DNA of 64,000 nucleotides from Sisyra terminalis (taxonomy: Eukaryota > Arthropoda > Insecta > Neuroptera > Sisyridae): NCBI GenBank assembly GCA_958496175.1, contig OY292280.1:2914001-2978000 (forward strand), given 5' to 3'. Positions within the stretch are counted from its first letter, which is position 1, and every line of letters begins with the position of its first letter. Below the pieces are notes generated by a model that did no database searches, was not told the DNA's origin, and worked only from the letters and a program-made list of their open reading frames with translations. The position numbers and the translations under genes are program-made. Positions 12,161-23,100 of this stretch are shown piece after piece.

Positions 12161-12846
12161 ATGTTTGCAAGAAAAAATATATCAAATTGCTCAGAAATGA
12201 CCAGTGCTGTGATTGTTGACCTAAAAATATTAAAGCTCTATTACAGCACTTTTATGAAAACAATTTTCTACGTCATCATATTGGTAGCACTTTTGGGACT
12301 ACTTTGGTTACTACTAGAATTTGGGAATGCTGTCAGTTTGGAAGGAATATCAAAATCAAGCGGCGAAATGCGAGAAATTCGGCAAATTTTGTATGAGTCC
12401 AAAAAATCTAAACTATTAAAAGCGATATTAAATCCAAAATTTGATATTCTGGTAAGTTTTTTGTACTTTTGGAGAAAAACCATCCCTATTTTAATTTCTA
12501 GTAATTTACCCGTAGTAATAAACCCGAAATTTACATCTAAATCCATATCAACTACCTGATAATTCTTTCCTTCTATTCTCTGGTTAACTATAAAAACCTT
12601 ATGATATCTTATATAAAATAGTTGTCTAATAAAATCCTGGATCTTTTTAAGTAGGTATTTTGTTCTTCTGGATAAATTTTAAAAAGGCATTAATTTGATT
12701 TTCAGATGAACGGTTTATCGGTACCCAACTTTACAAATGCAAGTATCAACGATCCAATTCAGCAAAAATTTGAGAATTCGGATGATTCGTATCCTTGGAA
12801 TTATTCAGAAAAAAGGACATATGAGGACTTTGATGAAATCCCGTAA
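12161..12846 (+). CDS. Small single-pass membrane protein, two exons (143 aa)
   Basis: Exon 1 (12161-12451) runs from ATG to CTG followed by a GTAAGT donor. Exon 2 (12706-12846) follows GATTTTCAG and ends in TAA. The junction is phase 0 and the frame stays open. Residues about 33-53 form a strong membrane segment (IFYVIILVALLGLLWLLL), and a Lys at the cytoplasmic edge (MKT) suggests type II topology. The distal part has N-glycosylation sequons (NFT, NAS, NYS) and ends acidic (YEDFDEIP). The upstream ATG was chosen because the frame is open; the ATG at 12254 would place the membrane segment almost at the N-terminus and is an alternative. ATTAAA at 12891 could be the polyadenylation signal. The family is not recognised. 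It shares layout and a GEM[KR] patch with the gene at 32198-33052, perhaps as a distant paralogue. Confidence 0.65.
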
Positions 12847-15136
12847 ATCGCGAACTTTTGATTTTTATAAATTCTTTCCAAAAATTAATAATTAAAATAA
12901 CAACCATGTCTGATACAATTTTTTTCAAATTTGCTCGCTAATACTATACAATCGGAGTGATTTTTGCGATAATCCGAAATATCCAAAATCGCTTAGTTGG
13001 GTATCCAATATTAATCACCGCATTACCCAAAATTATTCTTTAACTGTTCATTTTTTCAAGCTAAATATTTACTTTGACAATTTCTACTATATTTGTATTA
13101 TAGCTTTTTTATAATTAATTTATTAGATTTTTTGTACTACTTTTTGATAAATACAAAAAATGTGATATCAAAAATTATTGTTTTTCTTATTATATTTTCA
13201 TTCCCCCAATTTTTGCTTATCAATTTTTTAACTTGTGAACTAATATGAATAATGATGTATGTAATATATAATTTTGTTGGAAATTTAATGCTTTACAGTC
13301 AGTTTTCTTGTAGAAAAATTTTAATATTTTTTTCAATTTTTTGACGCAACCATCAATTTTATGAGAAAATTTTATAGGACATTTTTTGTATAGCACTTTT
13401 TTTTTCTGTAACTTATCTCTATAAAAGATTATTAAAAGATGATTAAATATATAATTTTTGCAAATTATTGAGTTGCAATTGAATTCTTTTACCTACCTCT
13501 ACGATGAACTTCCCAGCAATAAGAAATAGAAATTTTCTGATAATTCAAACTTTAATTTTTTTGGCTAAATGGTGTTAGGTAAAATTTACAGTAACGTATT
13601 GTTACGTGCCTAAGATTTAGATGGATTTGTCCATTTTAGTGCATAGTAGTATCCTTGCGATTCAGGCGTCCTGCTGTGTGCTTACCGAACCATGGAAATA
13701 AATAAAGGGACAGCGGTCAAACAAAGTGGGAAGAAAGGTATTCTAGACGTTTTTTGATTGAAGATAAAAAAGGATAGACAATTAAAACTAGGGTTAAAAT
13801 GCTAGAGAGAGGAAAAATTGGAGATTTGAAGTTTCTGGAACATATTAGATCTACTACAAAAGAGGTTGACTCTAGGTGATGAACAAAAAGTTACAATTGG
13901 TGATTGAAACAATTATAAACGATTTTATCATTGTTAAATATTTTATTTATTTCCGAGTGACCATTTATAAATTAATGAATTATAATTTATGATCTATAAC
14001 TCAATTTCTTCTTTATTATATTATTATATAGTTGAAACCCGTCGTAATAAAGAAGAAATTTAATTAGAGGACATATATTATTATTCATTAATTTTATAAA
14101 TGATTATTATAAATTAATAAATGTGTAGTAAGTAATAAATAAGCATTTATTTAACAAAATAAATTTGTCAAATATAAATAGAAGTAAATAGAACCATATT
14201 TAAAGGAATAGTATCATGGGGTATCATGGTATCATATCACCATAATAGTGACCAGAAGAAAAGTGAACTTATTCTAAAGGAATCTCATTCTAAAGAGAAA
14301 TGGATTGGTACCTTGATTTTATAAAAGGGAAACTGAAAAATTTTAAGATTGATTTGTCATCCTGGATTTATTGTAAAAAGAAATGGATGGTTCAAATTTG
14401 AAGAACTTTGCCAGGGATAGACAATGCTAGAGGGGAGAATTCAACCTGGAAAAAAGTGCCTGGAAATTCAAAAGGAGATGAATTTATTTGGATTACTTCA
14501 TATTCAAAAAAAAATCTTTGAATTTTCTATCAAAAGAAAAAATAATTGACCAAATAATAATAATAATTTAAATTTATCTATTTTACATCAAAAATGTCTG
14601 TTATTGGAAGCCAAATGTTTATATATCATGAAAAATGTAGACAAGCGATAAATTAATTGCTGATAATTATTTGTGTATCAAAACATTCTTTTCCCGAGAA
14701 ATAAACCTTTTTTGTGAATCATCAATCGTTAGTAATTGAATACTTAAATGAACACCAAACCATAAAAAATATTAAATTAACAAAAATAAATAAATTCCTT
14801 AGTCAAATCACAAATTTTTTATTACTATTTGAAAAAAAAATATTTGGAAACCAAAACTTGTAATCAATGTTTTTTTTAAGATTCGATAATTTTTAGCTAT
14901 CACAATAAAATAATATTAAATATAATCACGAAAATTTAAATATTTAAATGGTGTGAAATATTGCAATTATTTCTATTATTTCTTAACTGATAATATATAA
15001 GAGTGGGTCAAAAAATCAACTTCTTTTTTTAACTAGTTACACGGAAAAATATTTTCGTAGGAACTATATGAAAATTTTCACCAATGCTGAGTTCTTAATT
15101 TTAATAAGACGATCCTCCTCGTTATACTTATATATT
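12847..15136. other. Gene-free A+T-rich region with a repeat fragment
   Basis: No gene candidate. The stretch 13310-13400 matches part of the repeat family at 15137-16260 (shared motif TTTTTTGACGCAACCATCAA). The rest is A+T-rich with no structure I can name. Confidence 0.5.
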
Positions 15137-15520
15137 AGACTGATTCAAAAAAAATTATGATTTTTTTTTTCTTAAATATATCAAAAATACTTTTGGGAAT
15201 GACAAAAAAAAATACTGTGAAAGTTTAAGCTCTTAATATTAATATTAAGAGGTGCCGCATCGCAAATTTTAATTTGCCATTTAAATAACATGGGAACAAT
15301 ATTCTCTTGCACTTTGGAATTTTATAGCTCACGTTGGTGGCAATATTTCGGAATGACTAAAGTATATTCTTGTAGAAAATTGAACGATCTACAAAAAAGG
15401 TTTCTTAAAAGTTTTTGATATTTTTATTCATTCAAAAGTTATTCGAGGTCAAAGTTGAACTAAAGAGAAATTTTAATATTTTTTCAATTTTTTGATGCAA
15501 CCATCAATTTTATGAGATCA
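15137..15520 (+). mobile_element. Interspersed repeat family, copy A
   Basis: Starts AGACTGATTCAAAAAAAATT and contains GAATGACAAAAAAAAATACT, a 22-bp perfect palindrome with half-site CTCTTAATATT (15230-15251), then GGTGCCGCATCGCAAATTT and CATTTAAATAACATGGGA. A second direct copy follows about 693 bp later and an inverted copy is at 34149-34482. No ORF. Probably the terminal part of a DNA transposon; the element at 30512-31579 shows a diverged version of the same order of motifs. Confidence 0.6.
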
Positions 15521-15834
15521 AAAAAAATGGTGATTTTTTTTTTCTTTATTATATCGAAAATATTGTTAGGAATGACAATTTAATTTACAACTCAATCATT
15601 GGGGAATTTCATTAAAAAAATCGATATAACCGCCCAGTTACTTTTGTAATCATAGCTTCTTTTTTTTAGTGAGAAAATTTTGTGTTTTTTTCTTTCATTG
15701 CTATTTGAAAATATTTTATCTTTATTGTACAAAAAAAAATGAGTTTCAATTTGACAGTCATTAAATGATTTAGAAAAACGTGGACATTTTACAGAAAATC
15801 GAATAAGCTGCATGGAAAATCATATAGGTAAGAT

Positions 15835-16260
15835 AAATTCAAAAAAAATGATGATTTTTTTTTCTTAATTATATCGAAAATATTGTTGGGAATGACAAAA
15901 AAAAATCCTTTGAAAGTTTAAGCTCTTAATATTAATATTAAGAGGGGCCGCATCGCAAATTTCGATTTTCCATTTAAATAACATGGGAACAATATTCTCT
16001 TGCACTTTGGAATTTTATAGCTCACGTTTGTGACAATATTTCGGAATGACTAAGGTATATTCTTGTAGAAAATTAAACGATCTACAAAAAAGGTCTTGGA
16101 CAAGTTTTTGATATATTTATTCCTTCAAAAGTTATGCGAGGTCAAAGTCGAACTAAAGAGAAATTTTAATATTTTTTCAATTTTTTGACGCAACCATCAA
16201 TTTTATGAGAAAATTTTAAAGGACATTTTTGTAGAGTACCTTTTTTCCTATAACTTATCG
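15835..16260 (+). mobile_element. Interspersed repeat family, copy B
   Basis: Close direct copy of 15137-15520 that retains the 22-bp palindrome (15923-15944). It extends into the GACGCAACCATCAATTTTATG segment also seen at 13310 and 15485. A third partial start lies at about 15515-15590. Confidence 0.6.
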
Positions 16261-18055
16261 CTGTGAAAGTTTTTGATATTTAAAAGACATTAAAAGACAA
16301 AAATATTCATTAATAATTGTACAATAAGTAAAATTAACAGAACCTTGTCCAGAAAGTTCAAATCTCCAAATTTTTTTATTTCTAGCATTCTAAGCCTTAG
16401 TTTACAAAAATCCTTTTTCGTAGGATACCTACGTTATATTAGGAAATTACCTTCCAAATTTTTCGTCTCTACGACCAACGGCATGGTTGTGGCTTAACTC
16501 TTTAATAAGTCAATCAGGAATCACAATTATAAAATTGAATTTATATTGCCAATCAATCCACGTGCTGTTCATAAAAACTTTGTCACCTTTTTCACCCTGT
16601 TGGGGGTAAAATTTTCAAAAATTCTTTTTTATAGGATATCTTCGTTATATAAGGAAGACGTCTTCCAAATTTCACGTCACTCAGGAATCAAAAGGAGTTG
16701 AATCACAAAAGAATTTAGAGAAATTCGAAAGGGGATGAATTTAAAAGGGGTAGGTTTTCCATGAAAGACCTAATATATCTACTTTCCGGGGAAATACAGT
16801 AATATATTTTTTTATATTGGTATAAAAGAAAATAAATCCAAGAAACCTTTCTTAAAATATCATAAATCGATAAATTCATATTTATATAGATAAAAATATA
16901 AATTTGAGTAATATTAGATATCTACAAATTCCTTTCAAAACCAACAAAGTACCATCGAAAAAATAATAAACATTTTTGAAACCAAAACATCCTAATTACG
17001 TAAATTGTAATTATAAGATACCAATACCCAGTAAAATTCTGCTAAGTAAACAAAAATGGCGAGACGATGTTTTGATAAGCAACGATATGGTCTCCTCGTC
17101 CCAATTATTTTTTTTTTTTTTTTTTTTTTGGAAACAAACATTCCAAGAAATAGTTTCAATAAATCGTTTCTTGCATATGTCCTTTCAGCCCAGTGATTCA
17201 TAAACCATAAATTTTTTAACAAAGTTATAAAAATTCATTAGATATATTTTTATCAAAAACATCCATTGTCAGTAATTGTATACTGAAATCTATTCCAAAA
17301 TTATCTTTTTAATAATTAACAATAACCAATATGAATTGAAAATTCGCAAAAAAAAATCATATAATCCATCAATTTTTAAGATATATAATTCAATAGTAGT
17401 AAATTGAAAATTTACTTATATTATTGATATGAATGTTCAATTTTATATTGTTGAACAATTTGTTCCATTGTATTTTCCCAAATTCGTATTTCGATTGCCT
17501 GATACGCCTTTAGTGGCAATCAAGTTCAACTGTTGAGATATAGATTTTATATCCAATAGATATTTTTAAATCCGAATGAATGAAAAAATATTTTGTTTCT
17601 TTCTTTACCCATCAAAATTGGACCATAACTTTCGTTTGGGTAAAAAATTTTAGTAGCATTTTTAATATTTCGATGAATTTTTTCCATAAGTACTTCATAA
17701 TTATCAATATTCTCTTCTTTTTTTTTGGGAATTTTAATTTTTGTAAAACACATTTCATCGGTTTCCCGATTTCTTCAGGAACTACAACAATTTTTAATTT
17801 CCCCTATTTCAAATTGGGTAATTAAGAATAATTATAATGCCTGAAGAAGTTGGGATACCGATGAATTGTGTTGTACAAATATTAAAATTAAAAAATTGAA
17901 ATAATTTAAATATTTTAAAAATTTAAATTTAATCCACTGCTATAGCATCTTTTGGTAGTACCTGTAATGGCACATCAGTTTTTAGTAGTTTAAAATTACT
18001 AAAATATGATACAAAAATAAACACAACTTACTTTTAACGTCAATACAATAGGGAA
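16261..18055. other. Gene-free region with a short diverged direct repeat
   Basis: A block containing AGGATACCTACGTTATAT and CTTCCAAATTT near 16405-16470 recurs, diverged, near 16619-16685 next to TTTTTCACCCTGTTGGGGGT. This resembles widespread insect interspersed repeats but cannot be assigned. A T21-type homopolymer tract lies at about 17109-17129. The 60-80-codon ORFs here overlap on both strands and look random. Confidence 0.4.
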
Positions 18056-18730
18056 ATGTATGAATGGCGGCGAAAATAAAAAATATAAACTCATACATGT
18101 CAAAGCAAATACAGCTATATTAATTATTGTCTCAATTTTGAAATAACTAATAGTTGTCATTTGTCTCAACTGTCATTTCGTTTTCATTCAATTGGCAATT
18201 TTTGTCATTTGTTAGTTTTGTCAGTGTTGGGCTGTGAATATTTCCCCGAAAAATAATAGTTTTCAAACAATTAAATTGGTGATCCATGTTTCATTAAACG
18301 ACATCAATATCTGGCAACATTGCATTTTCTATCCTGATTTTAATTTAATTCGCGATTGTCTTGTTAACTCAATTCTAACATCGTATGATTAGTTTTTTTT
18401 GCTGGTAAATTTTCATTATGACCTGATTTACTCGCGAATCATTGAAAAACAAAGTTAAAAATGCAATGTTGCCAGATATTGATGTCGTTAAATGGAACAT
18501 GGATCACCAATTTAATTGTTTGAAAACTATTATTTTTCGGGGAAATATTCACAGCCCAACTCTGACAAAACTGACAAATGACAAAAATTGCCAATTGAAT
18601 GAAAACGAAATGACAGTTGAGACCAATGACAACTATTAGTCAATTCAAAATTGAGACAATAATTAATATAGCTGTATTTGCTTTGACATGTATGAGTTTA
18701 TATTTTTTATTTTCCCCGCCATTCATACAT
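18056..18730. repeat. 675-bp hairpin: inverted repeat arms of about 273 bp
   Basis: The left arm 18056-18328 (starting ATGTATGAATGGCGG) is inverted-complementary to the right arm 18457-18730 (ending CCGCCATTCATACAT), with a spacer of about 128 bp. The arms include GGTGATCCATGTT and CTGGCAACATTGCATTTT and appear more than 90% identical by eye. No transposase. Transcription would give a long perfect-type double strand. Most likely a fold-back MITE; the ORFs at 18442 and 18617 are arm sequence, not genes. Confidence 0.8.
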
Positions 18731-19229
18731 ATAAGCCAAATTGACAATTTATGCATACTGTATAGTATTACGGAATATTATACAAAAATGACTACTGATT
18801 CAAATTCGTAACAAGCATACAAGAATTAACTGTTTATCAATATAGCATGGGCCACTTGTTCGAAAAATACTTATCGAAATCATTTACCATATGGAAATGG
18901 ATTGTAATCATAAGGTATCAATATAGATATGAATAAACAGTCAATTGTGTGTTCCTATAACATGTACAACAAGTGATATAGTAAAATTTCAAATAATACA
19001 ATAGTACCTAGTAATTTTATATATATTTTTATTACTCATTAAACAGTTCAAATATAGAAAAAAAAGTATCAAAAAAGTATCTTTCTTTTAAATGTATTTA
19101 AACTATACATTTTTGTGGGTGAAACTATAAAAATTGAAAACTTTATGCTCGGCAAAATTAATGTTTTAAATTTAAATTAACAACTGATGGTGACTGTTAC
19201 TTCGTCATCGATCATTTCAGTTGATTTCC

Positions 19230-19440
19230 CCTATCGAAAAACAAAAAACATGTGCTAGCGATCGACTTGATTGCGTTATTAAGTACTGTCAAAATCGCTC
19301 CAAAAATCGGTTAGTTTTGGTCTGACGTTCCTTCAGAGCAACTTCCAACTGTAGCAACGGAGTTATCTTTTGTTAAAAATTCAGTATGATTCTTCTTTAA
19401 TAATGCCGCTAAGAAGTATAACTTCAAAAATTAAACATGA
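19230..19440 (+). mobile_element. Relic related to the TIR element at 57412-58612
   Basis: The text from CGATCGACTTGATTGCG to GCCGCTAAGAAGTATAACTTC matches 57487-57635 in order: CGACTTGATTGCG, AGTACT, TTAAAAATTCAGT, GCCGCTAA, ACTTCAAA. Terminal inverted repeats are not visible here, so this is a truncated or decayed relative. Confidence 0.5.
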
Positions 19441-19478
19441 TTTTCCCAAAAAAAAAGATAAAATATCTGCCCAAGTAA

Positions 19479-19840
19479 TAGCCAAGTGATCAAGATTACC
19501 GCTCTAAGTAGGTGTTATATTCGATTTTTGTATCGAACAATTTTTTTAATATTTCTCGATTACGGATTTTTATTGACCCTAGAGTCGCGTCGGTAAGTAA
19601 TAACTCAAAAGAAATATATAAATAATTTTAGGTAGTTTTATATTTTTTTGTATATTAAAAAATTGTTCAAGATTACCGCTCTAAGTAGGTGTTATATTCG
19701 ATTTTTGTATCGAACAATTTTTTTAATATTTCTCGATTACGGATTTTATTGACCCTAGAGTCGCGTCGGTAAGTAATAACTTAAAAAAAATATATAAATA
19801 ATTTTAGGTAGTTTTATTTATTTTATATATTAAAAAATTG
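19479..19840 (+). mobile_element. tRNA-derived SINE with body tandemly duplicated
   Basis: An A-box-like TAGCCAAGTGATCAAG (19479-19494) starts a segment ending in TATTGACCCTAGAGTCGCG. A block of about 177 bp (19491-19667) is repeated immediately at 19668-19840, beginning with the same CAAGATTACCGCTCTAAG. The body motif TTACGGATTTTTAT...CTAGAG is shared with the minus-strand SINE inside 25913-26498, which defines one SINE family in this window. Confidence 0.55.
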
Positions 19841-19944
19841 CTTTTGTCATTGTAAGTGATATAAAATCATATGTATCATATCCATAATGTAATTACGCTA
19901 TGTGCGAATTGATGAATACGGCAAGGAATAGTGGGGAAGAGCTC

Positions 19945-19952
19945 TATATAAG
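19945..19952 (+). promoter_or_regulatory. TATA box upstream of the 1620-aa gene
   Basis: TATATAAG in a locally G+C-richer context (GAGCTCTATATAAGCGCAG), 162 bp before the ATG at 20114. It predicts a start site near 19975 and a 5' UTR of about 140 nt without an intron. Confidence 0.5.
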
Positions 19953-20113
19953 CGCAGATAGTGGACATCGTCCACTGCATTGCTGAGTCCCATTTTCATA
20001 GTAGTGCATGTGTACGGCGGGTCCAAGCATAGCTCTCCCGAATGTATACCACAATTGACCAGTGCGAATAATTCGGTAATAATTGTGACCATTGTTGGAT
20101 TGATTACAAAACA

Positions 20114-23100
20114 ATGAATATATCAGTGGACGATTTCGGAGTGGTTACCTTCCACTGTTCGTGTGAATTTTTACCGAAAGATTTTTTTTATTCGTGGGAT
20201 ACATGTTTGCTGACTTGTCAATACTGTTTTGATAGTATTGATTTGAGTGATTATGTGTATTCGAATCCTGAACTTGACAATGCAACCCCGAAGGATGCTA
20301 TTTTCTTTTTCCTTTCCAAGGAACTGTTGCCAACATCATCCAAAATTTACAGTGATTCAAAATCAACAGGAGCAACAAATACCGTGACCCAACCGAGAGT
20401 ATTGAATTTTTTGGAGAAGAAAATTTTTTCGGCCAGCTTTAACAAACAAAATTGCTTCGATTTAATGGAAGGATACATTCAGGCGAAGGAAGAACAACAA
20501 GCCCGGATTGTGAACTATTTGCTAACGAAATCCAGCAAGGAAATTGAGTTGGAGTATTTGGCCGAACTTAATCAGTTAACTGATATTCAAAATCATCCAA
20601 ACCCGAAGGAGGTAAGTGCTCTTAGCGATTCCATTGATTTTGGTTTTGAGTCTAACACCCTGGAAGACCGATTTTTTTTCGAGATCAATCTCTCCAGAAA
20701 TTTTGAATTTCGTAATTCGGAAACCGATGGAAACTTCTTAACATGTGGAGAACTGAACATCGATTATTACTACTACAGAGGGGGATTCCAAAATTTGGAT
20801 GCTCCTGAAAATGAAGCAAGTGTCCAAATACAACAATCTGTAGATTCTCCAAATGGTACTCCATTACAATCAGAACAACCAAATAGTGTTGAATCTCAAC
20901 AAAAAATTGATACCATTGTCCAATTTTTGGAAGGAACCGTTGAATTACAACCATTATCACCCAATATTGACGATGTTATGGAGACTATAGAAACCGACAC
21001 CAATCATAACATATTTTCTCCTGAAACAAGTTCCCATAATTCCGAAACCATCCAAATTCCGGAAGTTCTACCAAAATTCGATTCACAACAGTTGCGAAAT
21101 GAACTCGCAGCTCTTGATGCCAGTAAAAAACGAAATGAGCTCTCCCAAAGTCGTATAATTTTTATTCCGAATCCCAACTTCATTCCGAAAAAACGAGAAT
21201 ACATAATCATTCCCACTAATCGTTTTCCACAAAAAGTTGCATGTAGCCACAATCCACAAATGGGAATATCTCGTCATCATTACTTTATATCCCGAGAAGA
21301 TTATGATATGTATCTGGAATACATGCGTCTGAAATACCCAAATTCGAATTTAACATCCCAAACGGAAGAAAAAAAATCAGCAGAAAAGCAAATTCCACCG
21401 AATAAAGAACCATTGGAACCACAAAAGGATTCATCACAACCAAATGAAAAAACTGACGAACCCTTACGAGGATTTTTGCGCATTGATCAACTTGCATCTC
21501 CAAAAACAGAAGATATCCATAAACAATTATCTGACATTTACAATATTCGTGTAGTACCTAAGGATAAATCCTCGAAAACCAATTCCGAGGATTCTATGGA
21601 AATTCCACTATACCGTGGAGTGTGGTCAACACCTACCACTAGTACCACCAAACCAAAAAGAAAAAGAGCCAAAAAATCATCAACAGTACAGAAGTCGGTT
21701 ACCCAATCTGGATCTGAAACCAAACCTGAAGACTCCGAAACCGAGACTAAAATTCGACCTACACCTACAAGAAATAAGAGAAAACCAAAAGAAAAAAAAA
21801 TCAAACTTCCACGAGGAACTCGTACTAGAAGTTCGGTTGCTAAAAAAAAATTTATACCATCTTTGAACGAAATTAAAATTCATCGACAATTCGCGTTGCC
21901 TAATCTCCCAAACATAATGAAAACAAAACTCAACGATACTACCGAAGCTATTACTGATACTTCGAATACTCAATCTGGATCTTTGGAACCAATAGCCAAC
22001 CGTTCTAAGGTTCCACTTAACGATCAACTTATGCTACCACCTACCTCAAAACCGATGGTAACAAGATCCAAAAAACTAGCCGCAACTATTACTAGTAATT
22101 CGGAGACACATTCTCATACTGTTGATCATGAAAACAATAGTTCTGGAACCAAGATTCCACTTAACGAAAACTTTCTGCTGACACCTACCAGAAGTATCAT
22201 AAAACCATTGGAAACAAAAATTAAAAAGCCTACTAAAACTATTACTAGTATTTCGGTTACTCATCCTCGATCTCCTAAAAAAGCATCGCAAGAGTTAACG
22301 ACCGAAATTCCACTTGATGATGAATTTTTACTTGCACCTACCACAGGTACCACAAAATCGATGAATTCAAGTTCCAAAAAACCAGCCGAAACTATTACTA
22401 GTAATTCGGAAGCACATCTTCAAACTTATGATAATAACAACAATAATTCTGGAACCGGGACTCTACTTAACCATAAATTTTTGCTGACACCTACCAGAAG
22501 TATCAAAAAACCACTGCAAACAATAATCATAAAGTCTACTGAAACTATTGCTAGTAATTCGGTTGCCTATTCTCAATCTCCTAAAAGATCATCGCCAAAG
22601 TCAACGACTGAAATTCCACTTAATGATCAATTTCTACTAACATCTATCATAAAACCGATGGAATTAAGTTCCAAAAAACCAGCCGAAACTATTACTAGTA
22701 ATTCGGAAGCACATCCTCAAACTTTTGATAGCGACAACAATAATTATGGAGCCAAGACTCCACTTAACAAAAAATTTCTGCTGACACCTACCAGAAGTAT
22801 CATAAGACCACTGCAAACAATAATCATAAAACCTGTTGAAACTATTACTGGTAATTCGGTGGCCCATCCTCGATCTCCTAAAACAACAATGCAAGAATCA
22901 TCGACCGAAATTCCACTTAAGGATCAATTTCTGCTTACATCTACCACAAAACCGATGGAATCAAGTTCCAAAAAACCAGCCGAAACTATTACTAGTAATT
23001 CGGAAGCACATCCTCAAACTTTTGATAGCGACAACAATAGTTCTGGAACCAAGACTCCACTAAACCAAAAATTTCTGCTGACACCTACCAAAAGTATCAT

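Noticed and set aside
18442..18811. Two ORFs of 64-65 codons
   Set aside because: They lie inside the arm of the 18-kb hairpin and are not conserved as frames in the opposite arm.
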